From: JBBSMX01 sp038232935
GTDB taxonomy: Bacteria > Bacteroidota > Rhodothermia > Rhodothermales > JANQRZ01
Length of the DNA stretch: 64,000 bases
Direction: 5' to 3'
Assembly: GCA_038232935.1 (NCBI GenBank)
Contig: JBBSMX010000004.1
Location: 1-64,000, forward strand
Part shown: positions 45,741-54,770 of the stretch, in pieces
How the letters are laid out: the number at the start of each line of letters is the position of its first letter
Position numbering within the stretch: the first letter of the stretch is position 1
Notes under the pieces: generated by a model
Databases searched by the model: none
Told to the model about the DNA's origin: nothing
Seen by the model: only the letters and a program-made list of their open reading frames with translations
Made by a program: the position numbers and the translations under genes

Positions 45741-48107
45741 ATGGACCTCGTTCTCGCCGCCAGCGCCCCGCCGTTCCTCGTCGAAACCGCCGTGCTTATC
45801 GTCGCGGGCGCGGTTGTGGCGTACGTCGGCTACCGGCTCGGGCTCGTCCCGATCGTCGGGTTCCTGCTGACCGGTGTGCTGATTGGGCCGCACGCGCTCG
45901 GGCTGATCGAGGACCCGGAGATGGTCGACGCGCTCGCCGAGGTCGGCGTGATCCTGCTGCTCTTTACGATCGGGATCGAGTTCTCGCTCGAAAAGCTCGC
46001 GCGGATCCAACGGCTCATCTTCGGCGGTGGCGGGTTGCAGGTCGTCCTCACGACGGCGGCGACGGCAGGCGTGCTTATGCTCGCGGGCGTGCCGTGGCAG
46101 GCGGGCGTCTTTACCGGCTTCCTCGTCGCCCTCTCTTCGACGGCGATCGTGCTCAAGCTGCTCGGCAGCCGGGGCGAGTCGAACGCGCCGCACGGCCAGG
46201 TCGGCCTCGGGCTTCTCATCTTTCAGGACCTCGCGATCATCGTGATGGTCTTGCTCGTGCCGATGCTGGCCGGGGCGGGCGGTACGGCGCTCGACATCGG
46301 GTGGGCGCTCCTCAAGGCCGGACTCGTGATCGCGGCCGTCCTCCTCGGGGCGCGTCGGGTGATGCCGGCCGTGCTGGAGCGCGTAGCGCGGACGTGCTCG
46401 CAGGAGCTATTCCTGCTGTCCGTCATCGCGCTCTGCTTCGGCACGGCGTGGCTGACGAGCCTCGCGGGCGTCTCCGTCGCGCTCGGCGCGTTCCTCGCCG
46501 GACTGATCGTGAGCGAGAGCCGGTTCAGCGAGCACGCCTTCGGCGAGATCATGCCGCTCCAGATCCTCTTCTCCGCGACGTTCTTCGTCTCGGTCGGGAT
46601 GCTGCTCGACCTCGGGTTCCTCGTCACGAACCTCCCGCTCGTGCTCGGCGTGGTCGTAGCCGTGCTCGTGCTGAAAGCCGTCGTGGCGGGCGTGAGCGTG
46701 CGATTGCTGGGGTACGGGCTGCCCGTCGCGGCAGCGTCGGGGCTGCTGCTGGCGCAGGTCGGCGAGTTCTCGTTCGTGCTCGAACGGGCAGGGCGCGAGC
46801 TGGGGTTGTACCCGGCCGGGCTCGAAGGGACCGGCAGCCAGGCGTTCATCGCGGCGACCGTTCTGCTGATGGTGCTGACGCCCGCGCTCGCGAGCCTCGG
46901 CGCGCGGCTCGGGCGAACGATGGAAGCGAAGCGCGAGGACGCCGAAGTGGAGGCAATGGAGGAGCAGGCTGAAGGACTGGCCCCGGAATATGCCGGGATC
47001 GAGAACCACGTGATCGTCGCGGGCTACGGGCGCTCGGCCCGGCGGCTCGTGCGCGTGCTGCGCGGCAGCGGAATCCCCCACGTCGTCGTCACGCTCAGCC
47101 CGCCGCGCGCCGACGAGGCCGAAGCCGACGGGCTCGTCGTCGTGCGCGGCCACCCGACGCGGGCGCACACGCTGAGGGAGGCCCGCATCGGCAAAGCCAA
47201 ACTCCTCGTCCTCGCCGACGACGACCACGACCTCGCCCAGCGCACGATCTCCGTCGCCCGCACCCTGAACCCGACGATGCGGATCGTCGCCCGCACGCGC
47301 TATCTCTCCGAGGCGCAGGAACTAGAGGAAGCGGGGGCTGACCGCGCGATCGCGCAGGAGTTCGAGATCGTCGTCCAGCTCTTCGCCGACCTCCTGCGTG
47401 ACTACGGCGTGAGCCGCGAGGAGATCGAGCGCCACATCGAGGCGATGCGCGGGAACGGCTACGTTGCGCTCCGCGAAGAGGCCGAGGCGGGCACACCGAT
47501 CATCTGTCATCCGGACCGCGCCACGCTGGCCCGGCGTCACGTCCACGTCCGCACCGATGCGGCGGCGGCAGGCCAGTCGCTCGCCGCACTCGACCTACCA
47601 CGCTACGATATCACCGTAGAGCAGATTCTCCGCGCCGCACAACCGGTTGAGACCGACGGTGCGTTCGTGCTGGAGCCCGGCGACGAGCTCGTGATGACGG
47701 GCTCGGCCGAAGGGTTTTTGGAGAGCGCGCCGCTGTTTCGGCCCGCCGGACTCGGTCTTGACGAGCACGGAGCAAACATCCCCGAGGCCATCGCCCAGTC
47801 CGGCGGCGACGGCTCCGCTTCGCCGGTGGACGACGACCGCGCCCCGGTGCGGCCGCGCCTTTACGGCGCGGACTGGTGCGCGCTCACGAGCGGCTTCCGT
47901 ACCTACCTCGATCGGAAGGGAATCCCCTTCGATTACTACAACGTCGAGAAAGACGAGGCAGCAGCCGACGCCGTCCGCGTCATGAACAACGGCAAGCTGA
48001 AGTTTCCGATGGTCGTCGTCGGAGACCGGGAAATGAAGAATCCGACCTTGGATGAGCTGGACGCGGCGCTGGACGACGCCGGACTTCAGGTCGCCGACAT
48101 CGCGTGA
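45741..48107 (+). CDS. Kef-type cation:proton antiporter with TrkA and glutaredoxin-like domains
   Basis: 788 residues. About 12 membrane segments in residues 1-395 form a CPA2 antiporter. A TrkA-N/RCK domain follows at about 415-545 (HVIVAGYGRSARRLVRVL), then a TrkA-C region at about 595-675. The C-terminal 80 residues are glutaredoxin-like with a single-Cys motif YGADWCALTSGFR and a TVP-like KFPMVVVGD. Kef systems are gated by glutathione adducts, so a built-in monothiol Grx domain suggests direct thiol gating. It starts three bases after the TrxR-like gene. Confidence 0.87.
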   Translation: MDLVLAASAPPFLVETAVLIVAGAVVAYVGYRLGLVPIVGFLLTGVLIGPHALGLIEDPEMVDALAEVGVILLLFTIGIEFSLEKLARIQRLIFGGGGLQVVLTTAATAGVLMLAGVPWQAGVFTGFLVALSSTAIVLKLLGSRGESNAPHGQVGLGLLIFQDLAIIVMVLLVPMLAGAGGTALDIGWALLKAGLVIAAVLLGARRVMPAVLERVARTCSQELFLLSVIALCFGTAWLTSLAGVSVALGAFLAGLIVSESRFSEHAFGEIMPLQILFSATFFVSVGMLLDLGFLVTNLPLVLGVVVAVLVLKAVVAGVSVRLLGYGLPVAAASGLLLAQVGEFSFVLERAGRELGLYPAGLEGTGSQAFIAATVLLMVLTPALASLGARLGRTMEAKREDAEVEAMEEQAEGLAPEYAGIENHVIVAGYGRSARRLVRVLRGSGIPHVVVTLSPPRADEAEADGLVVVRGHPTRAHTLREARIGKAKLLVLADDDHDLAQRTISVARTLNPTMRIVARTRYLSEAQELEEAGADRAIAQEFEIVVQLFADLLRDYGVSREEIERHIEAMRGNGYVALREEAEAGTPIICHPDRATLARRHVHVRTDAAAAGQSLAALDLPRYDITVEQILRAAQPVETDGAFVLEPGDELVMTGSAEGFLESAPLFRPAGLGLDEHGANIPEAIAQSGGDGSASPVDDDRAPVRPRLYGADWCALTSGFRTYLDRKGIPFDYYNVEKDEAAADAVRVMNNGKLKFPMVVVGDREMKNPTLDELDAALDDAGLQVADIA

Positions 48108-48113
48108 CGAACC

Positions 48114-48428
48114 ATGCCGACTTCTGCGCCCTTCATCGACACCCGTACGCCCATCACGTTCGAGCCTGATCCGAGCGCGGCGTGCTCCCACACCGATCAG
48201 ATTCGGCCGGTCCGACCGAGCGCCCCAGGGTGCGAGGAATGTCTTGCCGTGGGCGATGCGTGGGTCCACCTTCGGGTTTGCGTCATCTGCGGCCACGTCG
48301 GCTGCTGCGATTCGTCGAAGAACAAGCACGCCACCAAGCACTTCCACGCTACCGGCCACCCGATCATCCGCTCCATCGAGCCGGGCGAAACGTGGGGTTG
48401 GTGCTACGTGGACGAACTCATGCTCTGA
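48114..48428 (+). CDS. UBP-type zinc-finger protein
   Basis: 104 residues. Cys/His ligands follow the ZnF-UBP order: CSHTDQI, GCEECL, HLRVCVICGHVGCCD, and HATKHFHATGHPI. Bacterial stand-alone versions have unknown function and are frequently next to antiporter and signalling genes. Here it lies between the Kef-type antiporter (six-base gap) and the histidine kinase (five-base gap), so it probably belongs to the same pathway. Confidence 0.9.
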   Translation: MPTSAPFIDTRTPITFEPDPSAACSHTDQIRPVRPSAPGCEECLAVGDAWVHLRVCVICGHVGCCDSSKNKHATKHFHATGHPIIRSIEPGETWGWCYVDELML

Positions 48429-48433
48429 GCCCT

Positions 48434-49837
48434 ATGGATACCACCGCCGTCCCCGTCGCCGATCTCCGCCAGGTGCCCGACCTCCAGGGGCTCCCCGACG
48501 AAACCTTCGAGTGGTTCGCTGAGCACGGCGAATACGCGGAGTTTGTGGTGGGGGAGAAGATGTTCGAGAGCGGGCAGGTGGCGGAGAAGATGACGATCCT
48601 GCTCGGCGGAGCCATGCAGCTCCTCTTCGAGGTCGGCGGCCAGCATCTGCTCGTGGACACGCTCCGGGGTGGCCGCATCACGGGACTGCTCCCGTATTCG
48701 CGGATGACCCACCACACGGGGATGGGGCTCGTCGTCGAGCCTGTGCGGGCTGTTATCGTGCACAGGCGAGACTTCTCCTCGATGCTGGCGACGAGCGAGG
48801 AATTGGGGCAGCGCCTCGTCGCGCTGATGAGCGACCGGGTACGCGAGGGAACGCGGATGGCGCAGCAACGGGAAAAGTTGATGGCGCTTGGAAAACTCTC
48901 GGCGGGCCTCGCGCACGAACTGAACAACCCCGCCGCCGCCATCCGCCGCTCCGTCGCCGACCTGCAAGAGCGGATCGCGCAGCTCCCAGGGCTCGTCGCA
49001 CGGATGACCGAGCACAGGGTCAGCGCCGAGCAAGTGCGCCTCGCGAGCGAGGTAAAAAAGGAGGTCGCGGACGAGTCGCTCGAAGCGCTGTCGCCCCTCG
49101 TCCGCAGCGAGCGCGAAGACGAGCTCGCCGACCGGCTCGAAGGCCTCGGCGTCGAAGACGGCTGGCGGCTAGCCGAGACGCTCGTGGAATCGGGATTCAC
49201 GCCGGAATGCCTCGATGACATCGCTGCTGAAGTCCCGGAGGACGCCGTGCCCGACGTGCTTCGCTGGATCGAAGGCGGATTGGCCGCGGACCGGCTCCTC
49301 GCCGAGATCGGCTCGGCAGCGGGGCGCATCTCCGACCTCGTCGCCTCGGTGAAGACGTACTCGCACATGGACCAGGCGCCGGACAAACAGCTCACTGCCA
49401 TCGCCCCCGGCATCGACTCGACCGTGACGATGCTCGGGCACAAGTTCAAAAAGAAAGACATCCACTTCGTCCGCTCGATTCCCGAAGACCTGCCGGTGGT
49501 CCCGGCATACCCCGGCGAACTCAATCAGGTCTGGACCAACCTGCTCGACAACGCGCTCGACGCCGTCGTCGAAGGCGGGGCCATCGGCATCAGCGCCGAG
49601 GTGGCGGGTCCCTTCCTGTGCGTTTACGTGAGCGATGACGGAGCCGGTATCCCCGCCGAGATCCAGTCCCGCATCTTCGAGCCGTTCTTCACGACGAAAG
49701 GGGTCGGCGAAGGGAGCGGGCTCGGGCTCGACGTGGTACGCCGGATCGTCGTCAACCAGCACGGCGGCACGCTCGCTCTCGACTCGCAGCCGGGACGCAC
49801 GGTGTTCAAGGTCTGCCTGCCGTTGCACGATGAGTGA
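48434..49837 (+). CDS. Cyclic-nucleotide-domain sensor histidine kinase
   Basis: 467 residues from the ATG at 48434; a longer frame overlaps the zinc-finger gene and is rejected. A cNMP-binding-like domain covers about 20-130 (EYAEFVVGEKMFESGQVAEKM). The dimerisation helix has phospho-His161 in LSAGLAHELNNPAAAIRR. A helical insert separates it from the ATPase domain with N box WTNLLDNALDAV, G boxes DDGAGIP and GSGLGLDVVRRIV. No membrane segment, so it senses a cytoplasmic cue. The cognate receiver is probably the one fused to the TrxR-like protein. Confidence 0.9.
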   Translation: MDTTAVPVADLRQVPDLQGLPDETFEWFAEHGEYAEFVVGEKMFESGQVAEKMTILLGGAMQLLFEVGGQHLLVDTLRGGRITGLLPYSRMTHHTGMGLVVEPVRAVIVHRRDFSSMLATSEELGQRLVALMSDRVREGTRMAQQREKLMALGKLSAGLAHELNNPAAAIRRSVADLQERIAQLPGLVARMTEHRVSAEQVRLASEVKKEVADESLEALSPLVRSEREDELADRLEGLGVEDGWRLAETLVESGFTPECLDDIAAEVPEDAVPDVLRWIEGGLAADRLLAEIGSAAGRISDLVASVKTYSHMDQAPDKQLTAIAPGIDSTVTMLGHKFKKKDIHFVRSIPEDLPVVPAYPGELNQVWTNLLDNALDAVVEGGAIGISAEVAGPFLCVYVSDDGAGIPAEIQSRIFEPFFTTKGVGEGSGLGLDVVRRIVVNQHGGTLALDSQPGRTVFKVCLPLHDE

Positions 49838-50021
49838 TCGCGTCCTCATCGGATCGCCCGATGTGAAATTCGACGAATCAGCGTAGGTCCGGCAACAAGA
49901 CGAAATGGCGTTGGTACATAATGATGCACATGCAAACGGTGCGCCGTCCGCTGGTCTCTCTTCCCACCTCACGCCGCCGGACGGGACCTATCTCCTCTCT
50001 TTTCTCCATTCGTACGGCACC
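49838..50021. other. Gap between kinase and DUF892 genes
   Basis: 184 bases with no convincing gene. An in-frame upstream extension of the next gene exists but is unconserved. No clear terminator was seen. Confidence 0.4.
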
Positions 50022-50525
50022 ATGGAACTCAACACGCTCCACGACCTCTACCTCCAGCAACTCAAGGACCTCTACAGCGCCGAAACCCAACTCGTCGATG
50101 CCCTGCCGGACATGGCGAAGGCGGCCCACCACCCGGACCTGAAGCAGGCCTTCAGCGAGCACCTCCAGCAGACCAAGCAGCAGAAGAGCCGGCTCGACAA
50201 GGTCGGCCAGTCCCTCGGCGAAGACCTCTCCGGTGAGACCTGCCAGGCCATGAAGGGCCTCATTAAGGAAGGCAAGGAGATGATCAAGCTGAAGGCCGCC
50301 GAGCCCGTGAAGGACGCCGGTCTCATCGCCGCCGCCCAGCGCGTCGAGCATTACGAGATCGCCGGCTACGGCACCGTGTGCACCTTCGCCGAGATGCTCG
50401 GCCGCCACGACGACCTCCATCTCCTCAAGGAGACTCTCTCCGAAGAAAAGAACACGGATGAGAAGCTGAGCAAGATCGCGAAGCGGACGGTGGATCCCGC
50501 AGCGATGCAGGGAGCCCCGGCGTAA
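50022..50525 (+). CDS. DUF892 (YciE/YciF) ferritin-like protein
   Basis: 167 residues from the ATG at 50022, which directly precedes the conserved TLHDLYLQQLKDLYSAETQL. Ferritin-like helices carry the expected carboxylate/His pattern (YSAETQL, AFSEHLQQTKQQ, RVEHYEIAGYGT, HLLKETLSEEKNTDEKL). The family is induced by osmotic or general stress; the exact reaction is unknown. It fits the stress theme of this block and is followed by a hairpin terminator. Confidence 0.92.
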   Translation: MELNTLHDLYLQQLKDLYSAETQLVDALPDMAKAAHHPDLKQAFSEHLQQTKQQKSRLDKVGQSLGEDLSGETCQAMKGLIKEGKEMIKLKAAEPVKDAGLIAAAQRVEHYEIAGYGTVCTFAEMLGRHDDLHLLKETLSEEKNTDEKLSKIAKRTVDPAAMQGAPA

Positions 50526-50538
50526 CGCCAGCTTCGGT

Positions 50539-50570
50539 GGCGGGGGCTTGCATGGCGAGCCCCCGCCTTC
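50539..50570 (+). terminator. Probable intrinsic terminator after the DUF892 gene
   Basis: GGCGGGGGCT (50539-50548) pairs perfectly with AGCCCCCGCC (50558-50567) around a nine-base loop, followed by a pyrimidine run TTCTTCCCC. Confidence 0.7.
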
Positions 50571-50593
50571 TTCCCCTCTAAGGCGCTTTGGAG

Positions 50594-50659
50594 ATGTACG
50601 AGACTTTCAGGAAGGAGGACGACAGCATCGAGGTCGTCCTCGAGCAGAGGACGGTCTGA
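50594..50659 (+). CDS. Possible 21-residue leader peptide ahead of the SDR gene
   Basis: A short frame ATG...TGA of 21 codons whose stop overlaps the SDR start by one base (TGATG). It could couple translation to the following gene, but it has no recognisable sequence and a 21-codon frame arises easily by chance. Confidence 0.2.
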   Translation: MYETFRKEDDSIEVVLEQRTV

Positions 50660-51690
50660 TGAAGAAGACGCTGCTGACGCTCGGCGGCATCGCCGGAGCA
50701 ATCGGGCTGAGCCGGGTCGTGCGGACGCAGCACCGGATCCCGTTGCGGGGCCGGACCGTGCTGATCTCCGGTGGGTCGCGCGGGCTCGGGCTCGTCCTCG
50801 CCCGACGGTTCGCCCAGGAGGAAGCCCGCCTCGTCCTGTTGGCCCGGACCGCCGACGATCTCGACCGAGCCCGCGATGACCTGGAGTTACGCGGGGCCGA
50901 TGTGCTCACCATCCCGTGCGATGTCCGGGATCGGGAGGCCGTGGAGGCCGCTGTCGCCCAAGCGGTCAAGCTGTTCGGCCGGCTGGACGTGCTCGTCCAC
51001 AACGCCGGGGTGATCGAGGTCGGCCCGGCCGAGCACATGGACGAGCGGGATTACCGCGAGGCGCTCGACGTGCATTTCTGGGGCGCGTACTATCTCACCG
51101 AAGCCGCGCGGCCCCACCTCCGGCGCGATAGGGAAGGGCGGATCGCGTACGTCGCCTCCATCGGCGGGCGCGTAGCCGTGCCCCACCTCGCGCCCTACGC
51201 TGTGAGCAAGTTCGCGCTCGTCGGCTTCGCCGATGCGATGCGGGCGGAGCTGGCCGCCGAGGGCATCCGCGTCACGACGATCACGCCGGGGCTCATGCGG
51301 ACGGGCTCCCACGTCAACGCTACCGTCAAAGGCCGGCACGAGGAGGAGTTCGCGTGGTTCGCCATCTCCGACGCCAACCTCCTCCTCTCCGCTGACGCCG
51401 ACCGCGCCGCCCGGCAGATCGTCGAGGCCGTCCGCTACGGCGACCCGGCGCTCACGATCACACTCCCGGCCAAGCTCCTTGCCGCGCTCGACGGCGCGTT
51501 CCCCGGCCTCGTCGGCACGGCGATGAAGGGGGCGAGCCGCCTGCTTCCCGGCCTCGCCGGCCCGTCGGGCGACCGGCGCCAGACGGGGTGGGAGAGCTTC
51601 TCCGCCGCCGCGCCCTCCGTCCTCACCCGCCCTGCCGACGAGGCGATCTCCGCGAACAACGAGTTGCGCGGCCACGAGAACATCGTGTGA
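50659..51690 (+). CDS. Short-chain dehydrogenase/reductase
   Basis: 343 residues from the ATG at 50659. The N-terminus (KKTLLTLGGIAGAIGLSRVV) is hydrophobic and may attach the enzyme to the membrane. The SDR core shows the cofactor loop SGGSRGLG, the NAG motif (VLVHNAG), the catalytic Ser in VASIGG and YAVSK with Tyr and Lys. The arginine-rich stretch after the glycine loop is compatible with NADPH. The substrate cannot be told. The C-terminal 80 residues exceed the classical SDR length. Confidence 0.88.
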   Translation: MKKTLLTLGGIAGAIGLSRVVRTQHRIPLRGRTVLISGGSRGLGLVLARRFAQEEARLVLLARTADDLDRARDDLELRGADVLTIPCDVRDREAVEAAVAQAVKLFGRLDVLVHNAGVIEVGPAEHMDERDYREALDVHFWGAYYLTEAARPHLRRDREGRIAYVASIGGRVAVPHLAPYAVSKFALVGFADAMRAELAAEGIRVTTITPGLMRTGSHVNATVKGRHEEEFAWFAISDANLLLSADADRAARQIVEAVRYGDPALTITLPAKLLAALDGAFPGLVGTAMKGASRLLPGLAGPSGDRRQTGWESFSAAAPSVLTRPADEAISANNELRGHENIV

Positions 51691-51839
51691 TGCGAAGCCG
51701 AGCGATCACGACGGGGCGGGCGACCACGAGACGAGGGTCGTCTCTACGGGTGTAGAAAATTGGGTGTAGGGGCAAGCCCTCGTGGCTGCCCGACCCCGCC
51801 TCTGCCGCCGCGGATTGCCCGGCCCCCCACGCCCTCGTC
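51691..51839. other. Non-coding region with REP-like palindrome
   Basis: No gene seen. Two inverted repeats are present: a small imperfect palindrome at 51766-51794 (listed) and a larger one pairing CGGGC..CCACGAG (51717-51730) with CTCGTGG..GCCCG (51779-51792). Confidence 0.5.
51766..51794. repeat. GTAGGGGC-type REP-like palindrome, copy 1
   Basis: GTAGGGGCAAGCC can fold with GGCTGCCCGAC around a five-base loop. A similar element at 57045-57071 also sits just before an outer-membrane protein remnant. Confidence 0.5.
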
Positions 51840-51929
51840 TCAGAACCGGTAGCGGAGCTGGAGGGCGAGGTCGCGCACGCGGCTGCCCTCGACCTCGTTG
51901 AGCCCGCTGCTGCGGCGCAGCGACGAGAC
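51840..51929 (-). pseudogene. C-terminal remnant of an outer-membrane barrel gene, copy 1
   Basis: Read on the minus strand, about 25 codons ending in a stop give SSGLNEVEGSRVRDLALQL then RYRF-stop, an outer-membrane barrel terminal strand with C-terminal Phe. No upstream part of the gene exists; the sequence to the right belongs to the metalloprotease leader. The same residues recur at 57096-57269. Confidence 0.6.
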
Positions 51930-52027
51930 TAACCCATCAATAATTTGCATGTCGCTCTAAAATTTCATACAGTGCAGGAACGGCTACCGCCTACGAACAG
52001 TCTGTGCCACCCAAACCGAACGGTGCC

Positions 52028-54699
52028 ATGCGTACTCTCTCTCTCTCTCTGCGCACTGAGTTTAGCCCTGATAGCGAGCGCTGACTATTCACGAGCGCAA
52101 GACCCCTCCGGTGACTGGTGTGCTTTCGAGCCCCCAGCCACCGAGCCCGCTGTCAATTACCTCCTCGCGCCGACCGGGCCGATCCGCGTCCCCGTCGTCT
52201 TCCACGTCTTCTACAACGATGCAGGGGTGGGGAACCACGATCTCGCCGACCTCCAGACGCAGATCGACACGATGAACATGGCGCTCGACGGCAGCGACAT
52301 CACTCTCTTCCTACGGGGCGTGAACCGCGTCGAGGACAACGCACTCTTCGAGAACATCGACTCGACCGGTGCCAACGGGAGCGGAGCCAAGCAGACGCAC
52401 TACGTCGATTCGGGCCGCGTGCTCAACGTGTACCTCGGCCATATTCCGGGTAGCACCGGCGGCTATGCTCAGATGCCGGTCCCTGGTTCCGGCGGTATTG
52501 GCGACGCCGTCACCGTCGAGACCTTCACGATTCCAGGTAACCCCTGGCGGATGGGGAGCCAGCCGGACGAAGGGGGCACCTTCGTCCACGAGGTCGGCCA
52601 CTGGCTCGGTCTCTACCATACGTTCCAAGGCTCTCTCCTCGTGTCCGGTCGCGACGTACCCCGCCTGCCTCAGCAACGGCGACCAAGTCTGTGACACGCC
52701 CCCTGACTCGTTAGATTTGAATCAACCCCCCAACATCTGTTACGCGCAGAACTCCTGCCCCGACATGCTCGGACCTGGCGGGACCGACGCTGACGACGAC
52801 ATCTACAACTACATGGACTACAGCCTCAACTTCTGCTGGCGGCACTTCACGCCGGGGCAGTTCGAGCGGATGCGGGCGCTCGTGGGGCAGTACCGGGCGG
52901 GGCTCGTGAACGGTGACGGGGCGACGGTCCGCTACGACCGGAGCATCACCGTCGCGTCGAACCAGAATTGGGCGTGGTACGGGGCCAACGTTCGATTCCC
53001 CGCCTCCGAGGGGTACACCGTCTACGGAGGGCTCACCTCCTCCAACGCTACGTTTGGTCCTACTGATGCCGCACAAGGTTGGGACGGGTTCCGCTTCGAG
53101 AGCGGGGCTTCCGGGTCCCTCTCCGGGCCATCCGCTGGGTCCACCGTTGAGGGGGTGAAGCAATACGGCGGTGCGGCTCTCTACGTTCTGAACGCCGACC
53201 TCACCCTCGACGGTGCCACCATCACGGGGAGCACGCTCGGGAGCGGAGCGGCCGGTGTCTACGCTACCGGCTCCAGCGCCTACGTCCATGTCAAGAACGG
53301 TAGCTTCATCAAGAGCAATGAGGGGCGTGGGATCTATGCCGGCAATGGGGCTGATGTCTATGTCGAGGAGAGCTTCATCGAACAGAATAACGGGGATGGG
53401 GTCTACGCAGGCAACGCCGACGTCTTCCTCTACGACAGCGAGGTCAAGAGCAACGGCGGGTACGGCACGCGCGCCCACTATTTCGGCAACGTCGTATTCG
53501 GCATCCCCTTCAGCGGCTACCCCACGCCGAACCAGAACAACCTCCTGACGCAGAACTCCACCGGCACGCTCGCCGCTACGAGCTACGCCGACCTCAGCGC
53601 CGGGTCTACTCCCGGCGATTTCTCCCAGAACGACTTCTACCGGCAATCCTCCCAGCTCCACGCCTACGCCCGAACCTCCTCCGACGTCCGCGCCCAGTGT
53701 GACTTCTGGGGGAGTACGAGCGGTCCGAACCTCTCCTACGTGAACCTCGATGGGAGCAGTACCTTCACGTACGTGCCCTACCTGATCCAATCAGGGGGGA
53801 ACTGCGGGACAGTCAACGCCCGCTCCAGTGAAACCCCCGGTGTAGCCAGCGTAAATGGAATAGAAGGCGATGAGACTCCGTCTGGTTTCACACCGCTGGT
53901 GTGGCAAGCACTTCAGGCAGCCGATGCCGGAGACTTCGCCACCGCCGCCGGCCTACTCCGGCGGGCTATCCGGGGAGCCGAAAGCCAGGCAGACCGGGAG
54001 CGAGCCTATGCTGTGGTCACCCGGCTCATGAGGCGGGTGGAGCCTGAACTGCTCGTCGCCTTCCTCGAAGGGCGGAGAAGCCGGGTGACGGAGCGGCCGT
54101 GGGTACTCTTGGCGCTGGCCGAGGCACACCTCGCGGCCGGGGATGCGGAGGCTGCATCGGCTGCTGCCTCGGCGCTTACCGAGGAGAACCCCGAGGGAGC
54201 GCACGGCCTCTTTGGGTACGCCATCCTGCACAGGCTGGCACTCACGTCAGGGGACGTGTCGGCGGCTGAGGCGGTGCTCACATCGGCAGAAGTCGGGTGG
54301 CCGGACGCGGAGGTGACGGCGCTCATGCAATCCGAGCACGCGGCGTGGCTGGGCGAGGAACCGGCTGGCGGCGCGCGCTCGGCACCGACTCCTCTCGCGG
54401 CGGTAGCGGCGGTGGCTCCCGAGGCATACGCCCTCGAAGCGCCGTATCCGAATCCGACCGATGGGAGCGTGACGGTACCATTCAGGCTGGCAGACGAAGC
54501 TGAGGTGACGGTCGAGGTGCTCGACGTGCTCGGTCGCCGCGTAGCGGTGCTCCTACGTGAGCGGCTTCCGGCCGGGCAGCACGAGGCCGTACTCGACGCT
54601 GCACACTTCGCGCCGGGGCTCTACCTGCTCCGCGCTGAGGTACAGACGGACGCAGGCGACGTGCGTTTACTTCAGCAGCAACTCACCGTCGTCCATTGA
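52028..54699 (+). pseudogene. M43-type secreted metalloprotease with T9SS domain, two frameshifts (possible phase variation)
   Basis: From the ATG at 52028 the frame fails after a (CT)8 tract (52035-52050). One extra CT would join MRT to a good signal peptide (LSLSLCALSLALIASA) and the protease. The protease has HEVGHWLGLYH (zinc site, His codon at 52587) and then shifts again near CTCTCTCCT (about 52629-52640). The downstream frame continues with GDQVCDTPP and YNYMDYSLNFCW, both M43 (pappalysin/cytophagalysin) motifs, so the shift lies inside one gene. The C-terminal part has parallel beta-helix repeats and a T9SS domain (PYPNPTDGSVTV, LGRRVAVLL). Either a decaying gene, a sequence error or a slippage-switched gene. 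Confidence 0.72.
52035..52050 (+). repeat. (CT)8 dinucleotide tract in the signal-peptide region
   Basis: Eight perfect CT repeats start five bases after the ATG. At n=8 the frame from that ATG ends at TGA after 18 codons; at n=9 it enters the signal peptide and protease. Such tracts are classical slipped-strand switches. Confidence 0.8.
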
Positions 54700-54770
54700 A
54701 TACGCTAGAGGCGGAGGAGGCTTGTGCGAGCGGGCCCTCTCCGCTTCTGCGTTTAGTCCGGAGGTCGGCA

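Noticed and set aside
51945..52027. TTG start at 51945 for the metalloprotease frame
   Set aside because: It gives an unconserved leader before the signal peptide and no ribosome binding site; the ATG at 52028 with CT slippage explains the signal peptide better.
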